Below, in pieces: positions 13,540 through 22,306 of a DNA stretch of 64,000 nt. A program made the position numbers and the translations under genes. The notes below the pieces were generated by a model. The model was not told the DNA's origin. It did no database searches and saw only the letters and a list, made by a program, of their open reading frames with translations. Positions within the stretch are counted from its first letter, which is position 1. Each line of letters opens with the position of its first letter. Source of the DNA: Odontesthes bonariensis (taxonomy: Eukaryota; Chordata; Actinopteri; Atheriniformes; Atherinopsidae); the NCBI RefSeq assembly GCF_027942865.1, contig NC_134514.1:15795965-15859964 (forward strand), in the 5' to 3' direction.

Positions 13540-14810
13540 CGGCTAAAAGACTAAAAGAGTTGAGACGTTGTGTAAAAAAAACAAACAAAAAAAAAAAACG
13601 GACTGCAATATTTGGCAAATCTCATAAACAATATTTTTTGATCAACGAAAAGAAAGTTGGGACAGGGCTCCCGTGTAACATCTCCTTTGTAATACAACGG
13701 TGTGTAAACATCTGGGAAGGGACTGAGGAGACCAGCTGCTGGACCTTTGTGAGAGGAATGAGGTCTCAGTTTAGTCTGATATTGGATTCCAGATGCTCAA
13801 CAATCCTGAGTCTTCTTTGTTGTATTTTTGTGTTTCATGATGCGCCAAATGTTTATAATTGTTCTACTATGAAGCAATGCTGTTGTAATAGATGCAGTAT
13901 GTGGTTTCACATTGCCTTGCTGAAATATGCAAGGCCCACCCATAAAGAGACGTCATCTCCATGTTGCTCTAGAACCTGTATATATACACCGTTCAGCACT
14001 GATGGCGTTTTTCCAGATGGGCAAGTTGAAAATTGGATAGGCACGAATGCACACAACATACCACCGGATATGCAGGTTTTTAAACTGAGCTCTGATGGGC
14101 ATCCATAATTTGTTCATATATGGCTTCTTCTTTCCATGATAAAGCTTTTTAACCTGAATTTGTGGATGGCATGGTGAACTGTGTTGAGTGTTTCTGAGTC
14201 CATGCAGACATTTAATGACAGAATCACGCCTGTTTTTGATGCAGTGCTGCATGGAGGGCCAAAATGTCACGAGCATCCAACATTGATTTTCAGCAGAGTC
14301 ACTTGCACACAGAGACGTCTCCGGATTCTCTGAATCTTTTGATGACACGATGTCCTGTAGATGATGGAATATTTTAAGTCTTCAGTTTGATTTTGAGGAA
14401 TACCATTCGGAAAATTGCTCCACAATTTGTAAATGCAGTTTTTGCAGATTGTTCAACCTCTGCTCATCTTTACTTCCAAGTGACTCTTTTTATACCCAAT
14501 CATGTTATTGACCTGTTGCCAGTTAATCCATTTAGCTGCATCATTTCCTCTTCTCCCTCTTGTTTTGTTTAAGTAGAACTCATTTTCCAGACTTTTGATT
14601 CTCCACATTCAATCTTTAAACATGTCGCTGCTATAAAATTCAAGATTAGCAACTAAAATAGGAGTAAAATGTCTCACTTTCAGCATTTGATGCGATATCC
14701 ATGTACAACTGTGAACAAAACATTGGTTTAAGAGATTTGCAAATCACTGCATTCTGTTTTTATTTACATTTTGCATTGTGTCAAAACTTTTTTGGAAGTG
14801 GGGTTATAGA
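13540..14810 (-). mobile_element. Degenerate Tc1/mariner-type transposon
   Basis: An element of about 1.27 kb with long, diverged inverted ends. The left end (about 13545-13650) carries GACGTTGTGTAAA, then GGCAAATCTC, then AAAGTTGGGACAGGG. The right end (about 14700-14810) carries the reverse-complement counterparts, including GATTTGCAAATCACTGCATT and CTTTTTTGGAAGTGGGGTT. It matches an abundant teleost Tc1 family that I recognise from sequence pattern. The transposase lies on the minus strand and is interrupted. Divergence between the ends and the broken frame mark it as old and inactive. Confidence 0.82.
13690..14455 (-). pseudogene. Tc1-like transposase pseudogene
   Basis: The minus-strand frame at 14348-13953 retains scrambled but recognisable Tc1 transposase pieces: CIKNRR, then a KLYHGKKKPY-type segment, then the IRWYVVCIRAYPIFNLPIW region followed by NAISAER. 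These correspond to the linker and first part of the DDE catalytic domain. Helix-turn-helix remnants can be followed to about 14455 and catalytic-domain remnants to about 13690, but only across frameshifts and stops. No functional protein can be made. Confidence 0.7.
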
Positions 14811-15870
14811 TACATACAATGTGCAAGGAGTTTCAGTCCTCAGCTGCCCTTCTGCCGTCTGATTCAAAGAAAAAGGCATCGGAAAACCTGTAAATAATTA
14901 ACAAGACCTCGAATGAAACTAATTTCTTCCCCAACTTCATTAGAGTGGGAGTACGACTCCCCCACAGTTATTTTGTGGTAAGCCATTTAGTTGCTGGTAG
15001 TGGAGAGACTATACGAGACCTTTGTAGTTGTGCATTTGTCATCCCCACTCACCAACTTTCTCTCCTACATCTTCACAGCTCATTGCTCCCATGCTTCATC
15101 TCATTCTCTCCCACATATGCACTCATATGTTGCAGCCATTCAGCTCCTCTGATCTAAAATATCAATTTGCATTTTTCTCAAGCTCACTGCACATTTATGC
15201 GCCGATACATTATCACTCAGACGGTGAAACCTCATTGTTTTCCCTCTCACTCTCTTCAGATTTAATTGAAAGGGTGATTAATATCGATGCAAGTGTCAGA
15301 AAAGCAGAAGCTAAAGTGAAAACTCCCTGTATCTCCCCAACTTTCCTCCTTCTCCTTTCCACGGGTTGAGACATTCTCTCTTCTTATCAAAACACAAAAG
15401 GCAATGAAACCATAGCAAAACTAATTACAGTGACATAAATAGAGATGGAATACAAATAGTACAAGCCAAGTTTGGTGTAGAGGAGAAAAACACAAGGATT
15501 TGAAGATGCATAAGGCCCCATTTTTAGATATGATGATTTCTAAAGTGCAAGTTTGAAGGAAAGCAAATTTAAGCTTTCTGTTTACAGATTACCACCTTTG
15601 CCATGCCAGTGGTTCAGCCAATCAAAGAGCTTTTTCACTGTGGGCCAGAGGGAAACAGACGGATAGAAAGGATGGATGGATGGAGCTGTTTACACACTGA
15701 GGCAAACACACATCAGCTTACTGCTCCTTCAGCTCCTGCTCGATCTTAAGTTAGTTCTGGAGAGCAGTGGTGAACACAATCTCACACAGAGTGTATACCA
15801 CTGAACAACAGATGATCGATGTCTAGTGACCATTCCATGAAGAGCTTTAACACGACCTCGTGTTAATATG
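14811..15870. other. Non-coding spacer left of the DIRS element
   Basis: No gene recognised. It ends at the DIRS insertion point; the last host bases are TGTTAATATG. Confidence 0.4.
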
Positions 15871-16033
15871 GTTCTATTTCATCCCTACTGACCGCCAGAG
15901 GCGGTGCTGACAGCACTGAATATCCCTTCGCGCATGCGCCGTTCGAGTAGTAATACCAACAGAGTCACACCTGTGACATGTCGGGTGATCAATCAGAGGC
16001 TATATAGCCTGGTGTCATCCGACACTCTGCTCC
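15871..16033 (+). repeat. DIRS left terminal repeat
   Basis: The first 18 bp (15871-15888) are unique to this end. From 15889 to 16033 the sequence is the inverted copy of 22598-22454, with mismatches at 15911, 15944 and 16003. It contains two small dyads, CCGCCAGAGGCGG and GTGCTGACAGCAC, and the palindrome AGGCTATATAGCCT. Weak similarity (TTCTCGCG) continues to about 16047. Confidence 0.92.
15999..16010 (+). promoter_or_regulatory. Putative DIRS TATA element
   Basis: TATATA at 16001-16006 lies in the palindrome AGGCTATATAGCCT (15997-16010) inside the left ITR, upstream of the leader and gag. The right ITR carries TACATA at the matching position when read inward. The promoter role is inference from position and sequence; a TSS about 30 bp downstream (about 16030) would fit. 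Confidence 0.45.
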
Positions 16034-17841
16034 TTTTTCTTCTCGCGTGCGGTTCGCTTGCACAGCATCAACCTATCTTTCTTGGTCATTTCGCCGTCGT
16101 CTGATGCCCCATTGCCTGTTGGCGGGAGCAGCGATATTTCGCCCTCCTAGGGGCTGCGACGAGTTACTCTGGGACCGATCTCCCGACTCACAGGTTGGTG
16201 TTGTGGTGCGCACACTTCGGTGGCTACTTTCTAGCCTCTCCAGTGTTGTTGCGCTTTGAAATTGGACGGTGGCGCCTTGGCCTACCGCTTTTTCAGTTAA
16301 CCTAAGCTACATGCGTAGCCTCTGAGTTTTGTTGGTTTACTCGGTTGCGGTGGCGTGTCGCCCCCTCTCCCGATGTTACACGGCTGATTGTTTGGCTTCC
16401 TAAACTAAGCTACCGGCGGTAGCCTCTGTGTTTTGTTTGCCTTAAACAGTACGGTGGCGTTCGCCCCCTCTCTCCCGATGGGATACAGCTGATTGTCTAG
16501 CTGTTTTTTTTTTTTTTTTTTTTTTTTTTTTGTATTGAGCTACCTTTTGTAGCAGCTGTGTTTCGTTTGCTGTGATTGGTGATGGCGCGTTCGCCCCCTC
16601 TCCCGATATTAAACAGCTGAGTATTTAAGTTCTGATCTAAGCTACCTGCGGTAGCTTCCAAGTTCTGGTCGCTTCGATCGGTTATGAGACGTTTCGCCCC
16701 CTCTCCCGATATTGACCAGCTGAGTATTTAAGTTCTGAACTGAGCTGCCTGCGGTAGCTTCCGAGTTCTGTTTGCTTGGATCGGTTATGGTGGCGCCTCG
16801 CCCCCCTCTCCCGATATTTACCGGCTGATTATTCAGTTTTACACTGAGCTGCCTACGGTGGCATCTGTCTTTTGTTTGCTTGATTGGTGAAGGAGCGTTT
16901 CGCCCCCTCTCCCATGACCAGCTGATTTTCCAGTTTTGGACTGGGCTGCCTGTGGTAGCTTCCGAGTTTGTTTGGTGGCGTTTCGCCCCCCTCTCCCGGT
17001 TTTACCTGACGTCTCACTCTATTTTTTTCATTGAAGCTTATTTGGGAAGGCTGCGTTTCGCCCCTCTCCCAGCTTTGGTGGACGTCTCACTCTGTTTTTT
17101 TCATTGAAGCTTATTGGGAAGGCTGCGTTTCGCCCCTCTCCCAGCTTTGGTGGACGTCTCACTCTGTTTTGCGCTGAGATTTGATCGGTGAGCCCCCTCT
17201 CCCGGTGGTAGCCACTTACTCAGTTTTGGTTGCCTTAACAGGTGAAGGCAGCATTTTCGCCCCCTCTCCCGGTTTTGGCTAGCCGCTTGTTCGGTTCTGG
17301 CTGCTTTAATTGGCATTGAGCGTTATTTGGTGAAGGCTGCGTTGTCGCCCCCTCTCCCAACTTTCGCGGACGGATCACTCTGTTTTGCGCTGAGCTTTAA
17401 CTGGTGAAGGCAGCGTTTCCGCCCCCTCTCCCCGTTCTAGCCAGCCGCTTGCTCAGATTTGGTTGCCTTAACTGGTGGAGGCAGCGTTTTCGCCCCCTCT
17501 CCCAGTTTTGGCTAGCCACTTATTCGGTTCTGAATACTTTAGTTAGCATTGAGCGTTATTTGGTGAAGGCTGCGTTGTCGCCCCCTCTCCCAACATTCGC
17601 GGACGGAACACTCTGTTTTGCGCTGAGTTTTAACTGGTGAAGGCAGCGTTTCCGCCCCCTCTCCCGGTTTTAGCTAGCCACCTATTCGGTTTTTTGTGAC
17701 TGCCCTGATTGGTGACGGCTGCGTTTTCGCCCCCTCTCCCAGTTTTTGGGTTTGGATTGTAGTCCGGTGTTCTGGACGTGGCTGCCGGTGTCAGCTCCCC
17801 CGGTCTTGCGGCCTGCGGTTGAGCTCAGGTCAGCTCCAAAC
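16034..17841 (+). repeat. DIRS leader: array of 17 CGCCCCCTCTCCC-core repeats
   Basis: The 1.8 kb between the left ITR and gag is largely a degenerate tandem array. The C-rich core begins at about 16359, 16462, 16592, 16695, 16799, 16901, 16984, 17059, 17131, 17192, 17258, 17346, 17420, 17491, 17579, 17653 and 17728. Three regimes are visible: seven units of about 103 bp, each with a hairpin; a near-perfect pair of 72 bp units around 17036-17180; and a 233 bp higher-order repeat of three subunits (cores 17258/17346/17420, then 17491/17579/17653, then the start of a third copy). Unit 3 is lengthened by a T28 run at 16504-16531. No long coding frame with protein-like composition is present. Confidence 0.88.
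16306..16959 (+). repeat. Seven small hairpins in the DIRS leader
   Basis: Each of the first seven leader units has a short inverted repeat at 16306-16319, 16409-16423, 16539-16553, 16641-16655, 16744-16758, 16848-16862 and 16945-16959. A typical copy is GCTACCTGCGGTAGC (6 bp stem, 3 nt loop). Copies with GCTGCC in the left arm pair with GGTAGC or GGTGGC through G-U wobbles, and the two copies with shorter 5 bp stems still pair. Loop sequences vary (ATGC, GGC, CTTTT, TGC, TAC, TGT). This suggests selection for an RNA fold or for a dyad binding site. Confidence 0.7.
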
Positions 17842-19338
17842 ATGGATGGCTCCCACGGTTGTGCGGGTTGTGGGACCATGCTTCAGGCAGATGATGGCCA
17901 CGATCTGTGCCCTGCCTGCCTTGGGCATGATCACCTGGTGGAGGCCCTATCAGAAAATCCCTGCATGAACTGCAGTTACATGCCCCATGCCGTGAGGGTG
18001 ACTCGGCTGGCCCAATTGCGCCCCGAGGTTGACAATGACATCCCTCTTTCTGGGCAGGTGACCCTTCCTAGGCGCTCGAAGCGCCGGAGTGAGGCCGCGG
18101 CCTCTGTGGCTCCTCCTAAGAGGAGTCGAGCCAAGGCTGATCGGGGCCTTTCCACAATGGTGGAGCGTTTGTCTGCGGAACTTGCAGAAATGAAGTCCCT
18201 TTTCCAGGCACACCAGCTGGGTCCTTCGGTGGCTGGGTCCTCTTCTCCCCCCGTGCCTGAGTTGGCACCCGAGGAGGACGCGTTGTCTTTGGCTGCCTCC
18301 GCCTCTCACTTTAGGAGTGAGGAGGGGGCGCAGTCGTCTCGTACAGGGTCTGGCTCGCTCTCTTCGTCTCAGGGGGCAGCTAGTGGGTCGAGCGACGGCT
18401 CTATGCGGGACGTCATGCAGATGGCGTTGGGGCAGCTGCAGTTGACCGTCCCGCAGGCGCAGGAGTCGGCTCCCGGTAGCGCCTTTTTCAGGCGCGGACA
18501 GGCCCCTGCTCCATTCCTTGTCCCGTCATCCGAGGAGTACCTGAAGGAGCTACACGCTTGTTGGCGGGACCCCAGAGCCTTTTCCCGCCTCTCCCCAGAT
18601 GGTCGCGTATTGGAGGCTATGCATGAGTCGGCTAAAGCAGGCTTGGATCGCATGCCTGCGGTTGAGCCCGCTGTGGCCTCACTCATTGTGGCGCCGGATG
18701 AGGCCCTCCGTCGTGATGTTCGGTGCCCACGGGCTCAATGCCGTGTTACAGACGACTTTCTCTGTAGAGCCTATAACGCCGGGGCGCGCGCTGGCCGCCT
18801 TGGCAATTCCTTGGCGCACCTCATGTTCGCCCTTTCTTCATCCCTACAAGACTCTGGTGGGGCCACTACTGCGACTGGCTTTAGTGATGCTGCGCTTCAG
18901 TCTTTTGCGCTGATGACTAGGGAGCTTGGGCGCGTGATGTCTTTCTTGGTTCAGGCTCGTCGACAGGTCTGGCTGGCACAGTCTCCGCTGACTGAAACAG
19001 GTCGTCGGACCCTCCGTGGGGTGCCTGTGGTGCCAGGGGAATTGTTTGGCTCGGCTGCCTTGGAAGCGCTGGAACGGACTGTTCAGGCGCGGAACACCAG
19101 GCAGCAGCTTTCAGGCCTGAGCAGGGGTATGCCCCCCCCTCGGCGGACATGGCACCCGCAGGCGGGCCGCAGTAATATGCCGCCACCTCGGGGTCGTGCT
19201 CGGGGTCCCCCGGCCGCACGACAGGGGCCCAGCAGGGCCTTTTGTGAGCCAGTCCGCCAACCAGCCAGGCAGGCCCGTGACCCAAACTCTGGCCGCCACC
19301 CCTCCAGGGCCCCTAGGGGCCGTGGGGGCAGACGGTGA
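17842..19338 (+). CDS. DIRS Gag-like protein
   Basis: A 498-residue ORF. The frame is open further upstream to 17746, but the first ATG is at 17842 and has A at -3 and G at +4, so it is the likely start. The N-terminus is a cysteine-rich module: C7-x2-C10, C23-x2-C26 followed by LGHDH, and C41-x2-C44. This pattern is seen in DIRS Gag proteins and is probably zinc-binding. A basic, nuclear-localisation-like stretch follows (RRSKRR near residue 75), then a Ser/Gly-rich linker, a mid-protein region probably used for assembly, and an Arg/Pro/Gly-rich tail suited to nucleic-acid binding. The stop TGA at 19336-19338 lies 143 nt inside the RT frame. The role in packaging element RNA is inferred from order and composition. 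Confidence 0.85.
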   Translation: MDGSHGCAGCGTMLQADDGHDLCPACLGHDHLVEALSENPCMNCSYMPHAVRVTRLAQLRPEVDNDIPLSGQVTLPRRSKRRSEAAASVAPPKRSRAKADRGLSTMVERLSAELAEMKSLFQAHQLGPSVAGSSSPPVPELAPEEDALSLAASASHFRSEEGAQSSRTGSGSLSSSQGAASGSSDGSMRDVMQMALGQLQLTVPQAQESAPGSAFFRRGQAPAPFLVPSSEEYLKELHACWRDPRAFSRLSPDGRVLEAMHESAKAGLDRMPAVEPAVASLIVAPDEALRRDVRCPRAQCRVTDDFLCRAYNAGARAGRLGNSLAHLMFALSSSLQDSGGATTATGFSDAALQSFALMTRELGRVMSFLVQARRQVWLAQSPLTETGRRTLRGVPVVPGELFGSAALEALERTVQARNTRQQLSGLSRGMPPPRRTWHPQAGRSNMPPPRGRARGPPAARQGPSRAFCEPVRQPARQARDPNSGRHPSRAPRGRGGRR

Positions 19339-21238
19339 TGCCTCCAGGCCGACCGTCGGATTTTATTCCCGTCAGCAGCTCCGTTATTGGGCTACTCGTA
19401 TGGGGGATCCATGGGTGGTTGCGACTCTGACCCATGGTTACCGGCTACAATTCCGACGGCGGCCTTACATTTCACACCGGGTCAGGGTGACCGTGATCAC
19501 CGACCCGGTAAAAGCCCATGCATTAGACCAGGAGCTTTCTGCCCTCCTGGCCAAAGGCGCGATCGAGGCAGTGGATCCTCTGCAGCAACCCAGAGGCTAC
19601 TACTCAACGTACTTCCTCGTCCCCAAAAAGACGGGCGGATTTCGTCCCATTCTGGATCTCAGGGGACTGAATCGATATCTCAAGGTACTGCCCTTTCACA
19701 TGCTCACGACAACAGAGGTCCTTCAGACTGTCGCGAGGAACGAGTGGTTTACCTCAATAGACTTGACGGACGCGTACTTCCATGTACCTATTGTGGCAGA
19801 ACATCGCCGTTTTCTCCGGTTTGCCTATCAGGGTCGCCACTGGCAGTTCCGGGTGCTCCCATTTGGCCTCTCTCTTTCCCCGAGGGTATTCACTCGGTGT
19901 GTGAAAGCAGCCCTCTCTCCTCTGCGGGCCTGCGGAATGAAGGTGCTTACATACCTCGACGATTGGCTTCTTTGCGCTCCATCCCGAGCACACGCTTTTC
20001 GCGATACGGATCGTCTGCTTGGTCACGTGTCCCAGTTGGGGCTCCAGGTCAACTCGGAGAAGAGCTGCCTGACCCCGTCTCAGGCGACCATTTTTCTGGG
20101 GGTGTTTCTGGACTCGCCTTCCATGCGGGCTTACCCATCTGCCCAACGGGTGACCGACATACTCCAGTTGGTCGGCCGATTCAGGCGGGGCCGGCAGTTA
20201 TCTTACATCACCTTCCTGCGGCTACTGGGCAAACTGACATCAGTCACCCGGGTCGTGCCCTTGGGTCTGCTGTCTCTGCGCCCCTTTCAGAGGTGGCTCA
20301 ACAGCTTCCGCCTGGATGCCAGGCGGCACAGGCATCGCCAACTCCTGGTGACAGGGTCATGTCTTCGTGTCCTGAGGCCATGGAGGGACAGGAGCTATTT
20401 GTCCAGGGGTGTCCCCATGGGGATAGTTGTGTGTCGGAGAGAGGTGGTTACGACGGATGCCAGCCATACTGGATGGGGGGCGGTATGGCAACACAGAGCG
20501 GCTCAGGGCCGCCGGGATCGCTCCAGGCACATAAATGTACTGGAGCTGCGTGCGGTGCATTTGGCACTCAGACGCTTTATGCCCCATCTGGAAGGGAAAC
20601 ATGTCCTTATCCGGTCGGACAACACCTCCGCGGTCTACCACGTCAACCATCAGGGTGGCACCAGATCAGCACAGCTGCTGGAAGTGGCCACAGACCTCCT
20701 GGAATGGGCCTCTCCTCGCCTGTCCACCCTGCGGGCAGTGTACTTGCCTGGGCGGCACAACCACGTCGCGGACACTCTTTCCCGCCAGGCGACTGCTCCG
20801 GGAGAGTGGTCCCTTCACGGCGACGTGGTGCTCAGGATCTGGGACCTCTTTGGTCAGGCGGAGGTGGACCTTTTCGCCACAGAGGAGTCGACTCAATGCC
20901 CCCGATGGTATTCCCTTACGGGGGCGTCAGGCGCACTGGGCCAGGATGCATTGGCTCATCCTTGGCCGAGGGGCCTCCTGTATGCTTTCCCACCCCTGTC
21001 TCTGATTTGGCCTACTCTTCGGAGAGTTGCCGAGGAGGGCCACAGACTGTTGCTGGTGGCTCCGTGTTGGCCGGCACGGCCGTGGTTCCCGCTTCTACGG
21101 AGCCTGTGTCGCGGCGCCCCATGGTGTCTCCCGAACAGGAGGGATTTGCTGTCCCAGTTGGGGGGGCTACTGTGGCACCCCAATCCCCAACGCCTCCGGC
21201 TGTGGGTTTGGCCACTGGACGGCTTGAGCAGCTGTTGA
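19196..21238 (+). CDS. DIRS reverse transcriptase / RNase H / MT-like ORF
   Basis: The frame is open from 19196, overlapping gag in the +1 frame. Its first ATG is 19400, giving 612 residues; the full open frame is 680. RT motifs include KTGGFRPILDLRGLNRYLK, the motif A-like TSIDLTDAYFHV (about 19753-19788), LPFGLSLSPRVFT and the catalytic YLDD at 19952-19963. RNase H follows with all four acidic positions: Asp 20456-20458 in TTDAS, Glu 20543-20545 in LELRA, Asp 20618-20620 in RSDNTS, and Asp 20771-20773 in VADTLSR. The C-terminal part (about 20830-21110, with VDLFA and LAHPWPRGLLYAFPPL) matches the region called Dam methyltransferase-like in DIRS elements. The enzyme copies element RNA into circular DNA using the ITRs and ICR. 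With no ATG near the frame start, translation may need frameshifting or reinitiation. Confidence 0.92.
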   Translation: MLGVPRPHDRGPAGPFVSQSANQPGRPVTQTLAATPPGPLGAVGADGDASRPTVGFYSRQQLRYWATRMGDPWVVATLTHGYRLQFRRRPYISHRVRVTVITDPVKAHALDQELSALLAKGAIEAVDPLQQPRGYYSTYFLVPKKTGGFRPILDLRGLNRYLKVLPFHMLTTTEVLQTVARNEWFTSIDLTDAYFHVPIVAEHRRFLRFAYQGRHWQFRVLPFGLSLSPRVFTRCVKAALSPLRACGMKVLTYLDDWLLCAPSRAHAFRDTDRLLGHVSQLGLQVNSEKSCLTPSQATIFLGVFLDSPSMRAYPSAQRVTDILQLVGRFRRGRQLSYITFLRLLGKLTSVTRVVPLGLLSLRPFQRWLNSFRLDARRHRHRQLLVTGSCLRVLRPWRDRSYLSRGVPMGIVVCRREVVTTDASHTGWGAVWQHRAAQGRRDRSRHINVLELRAVHLALRRFMPHLEGKHVLIRSDNTSAVYHVNHQGGTRSAQLLEVATDLLEWASPRLSTLRAVYLPGRHNHVADTLSRQATAPGEWSLHGDVVLRIWDLFGQAEVDLFATEESTQCPRWYSLTGASGALGQDALAHPWPRGLLYAFPPLSLIWPTLRRVAEEGHRLLLVAPCWPARPWFPLLRSLCRGAPWCLPNRRDLLSQLGGLLWHPNPQRLRLWVWPLDGLSSC

Positions 21239-22263
21239 CCGGTCATTCTGATCCCGTCAGACACACCCTTTTGAGTGCCAGGGCACCCTCTACTCGCCAG
21301 CAATATGAGAACAGGTGGCGGCTGTTTTCCCGGTGGTGCTTTGCCCGCAAGGTTGATCCAGTCACCTGTACAGTGTCCACTATACTGGAGTTTCTCCAGT
21401 CTCTTCTTGACAGGGGCCGCTCTCCCTCAACGCTTAAGGTGTACGTCGCGGCCATTTCATCTGGTCATGCTGGCTTTGAGGGCTGTACTGTGGGGAGCCA
21501 TGAACTGGTCTCCCTGTTTATGCGGGGCGCTCGTCGGTTGCACCCACCGATGGCCCCACGGGCCCCAGTTTGGGATCTGCCCCTGGTGCTGGAAGCTCTG
21601 TGCCACCCTCCATTCGAACCTTTGGAGCTGGCGGACCTCAGGTGGCTGTCGTGGAAAACTGCCTTTCTGCTGGCTATTGTCTCGGCTAAGAGGGTCAGCG
21701 AGCTACATGCTCTTTCGGTCAGCCCTTCCTGTCTCAGGTGGGGTGCTGAGGACTCTGGAGTCACCTTGTGGCCAAACCCGGCATTTCTGCCTAAGGTGTT
21801 GCCTCGTTCGCATTGCAACCGGCCATTGAGGTTGGCACGATTTCGACCCGTGTCGGAAGGTACTGCTGGTGGGTCTCGGTCGTTGTGCCCAGTGAGGGCA
21901 CTGGAGGCGTACATTGCAGCCACTGCTGCTATTCGACGCTCAGACCAGCTGTTCCTGTGTTATGGAGGCCCTAGGTTGGGTTGTCCCCTTTCCAAACAGC
22001 GCCTCTCCCACTGGATCGTGGATGTCATCTGCCACGCCTACGCTACGGGACGCTGTTCCCCTCCCGTTGGGGTGAAGGCACACTCTACCAGGAGCGCCTC
22101 TGCTTCCTGGGCTGCCCTGAGAGGGGTTCCGATGGAAGCGCTATGTGCTGCTGCATCATGGGCTTCCCCGAGCACGTTCACCCGTTTCTACAGGGTGAAT
22201 GTGGCCTCCCCTCATCCTCTGGATCAGGTTCTGCGGCGAGGGTCCTCTGAGCCTTCTCAATGA
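19411..22263 (+). CDS. DIRS tyrosine recombinase ORF
   Basis: A third frame is open from 19387 to 22263, with its first ATG at 19411 (950 codons). Only the last third, from about 21240, looks like a recombinase: a SAM-like N-terminal region (APSTRQQYENRWRLFSRWC, then PSTLKVYVAAIS) and a catalytic domain with Arg 21691-21693 (SAKRVSEL), His-x-x-Arg 22081-22092 (AHSTRS), Trp 22159-22161 and the nucleophile Tyr 22189-22191 (FTRFYRVN). All canonical residues are present. The first 600 or so codons are an alternate reading of the RT gene, so the real start may be much further downstream. The product would integrate a circular DNA without a target duplication, consistent with the GTT-only ends. Confidence 0.9.
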   Translation: MGGCDSDPWLPATIPTAALHFTPGQGDRDHRPGKSPCIRPGAFCPPGQRRDRGSGSSAATQRLLLNVLPRPQKDGRISSHSGSQGTESISQGTALSHAHDNRGPSDCREERVVYLNRLDGRVLPCTYCGRTSPFSPVCLSGSPLAVPGAPIWPLSFPEGIHSVCESSPLSSAGLRNEGAYIPRRLASLRSIPSTRFSRYGSSAWSRVPVGAPGQLGEELPDPVSGDHFSGGVSGLAFHAGLPICPTGDRHTPVGRPIQAGPAVILHHLPAATGQTDISHPGRALGSAVSAPLSEVAQQLPPGCQAAQASPTPGDRVMSSCPEAMEGQELFVQGCPHGDSCVSERGGYDGCQPYWMGGGMATQSGSGPPGSLQAHKCTGAACGAFGTQTLYAPSGRETCPYPVGQHLRGLPRQPSGWHQISTAAGSGHRPPGMGLSSPVHPAGSVLAWAAQPRRGHSFPPGDCSGRVVPSRRRGAQDLGPLWSGGGGPFRHRGVDSMPPMVFPYGGVRRTGPGCIGSSLAEGPPVCFPTPVSDLAYSSESCRGGPQTVAGGSVLAGTAVVPASTEPVSRRPMVSPEQEGFAVPVGGATVAPQSPTPPAVGLATGRLEQLLTGHSDPVRHTLLSARAPSTRQQYENRWRLFSRWCFARKVDPVTCTVSTILEFLQSLLDRGRSPSTLKVYVAAISSGHAGFEGCTVGSHELVSLFMRGARRLHPPMAPRAPVWDLPLVLEALCHPPFEPLELADLRWLSWKTAFLLAIVSAKRVSELHALSVSPSCLRWGAEDSGVTLWPNPAFLPKVLPRSHCNRPLRLARFRPVSEGTAGGSRSLCPVRALEAYIAATAAIRRSDQLFLCYGGPRLGCPLSKQRLSHWIVDVICHAYATGRCSPPVGVKAHSTRSASASWAALRGVPMEALCAAASWASPSTFTRFYRVNVASPHPLDQVLRRGSSEPSQ

Positions 22264-22306
22264 GGTATTTGCTCTGGATTCCTCGTGACGCCGCTGGTAT
22301 TAGTCA

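Noticed and set aside
16359..17745. Regularly repeated cores considered as a CRISPR-like array
   Set aside because: The host is a vertebrate. The spacers are themselves repeats rather than unique sequences, and the array lies wholly inside a retrotransposon leader.
17746..17841. Upstream extension of the gag frame
   Set aside because: The frame opens here only with a TTG. The first ATG, in a good Kozak context and directly preceding the cysteine module, is at 17842.
19754..20146. Minus-strand open frames across the DIRS RT region
   Set aside because: Shadows of the GC-rich RT and recombinase frames on the other strand; no domain resemblance.
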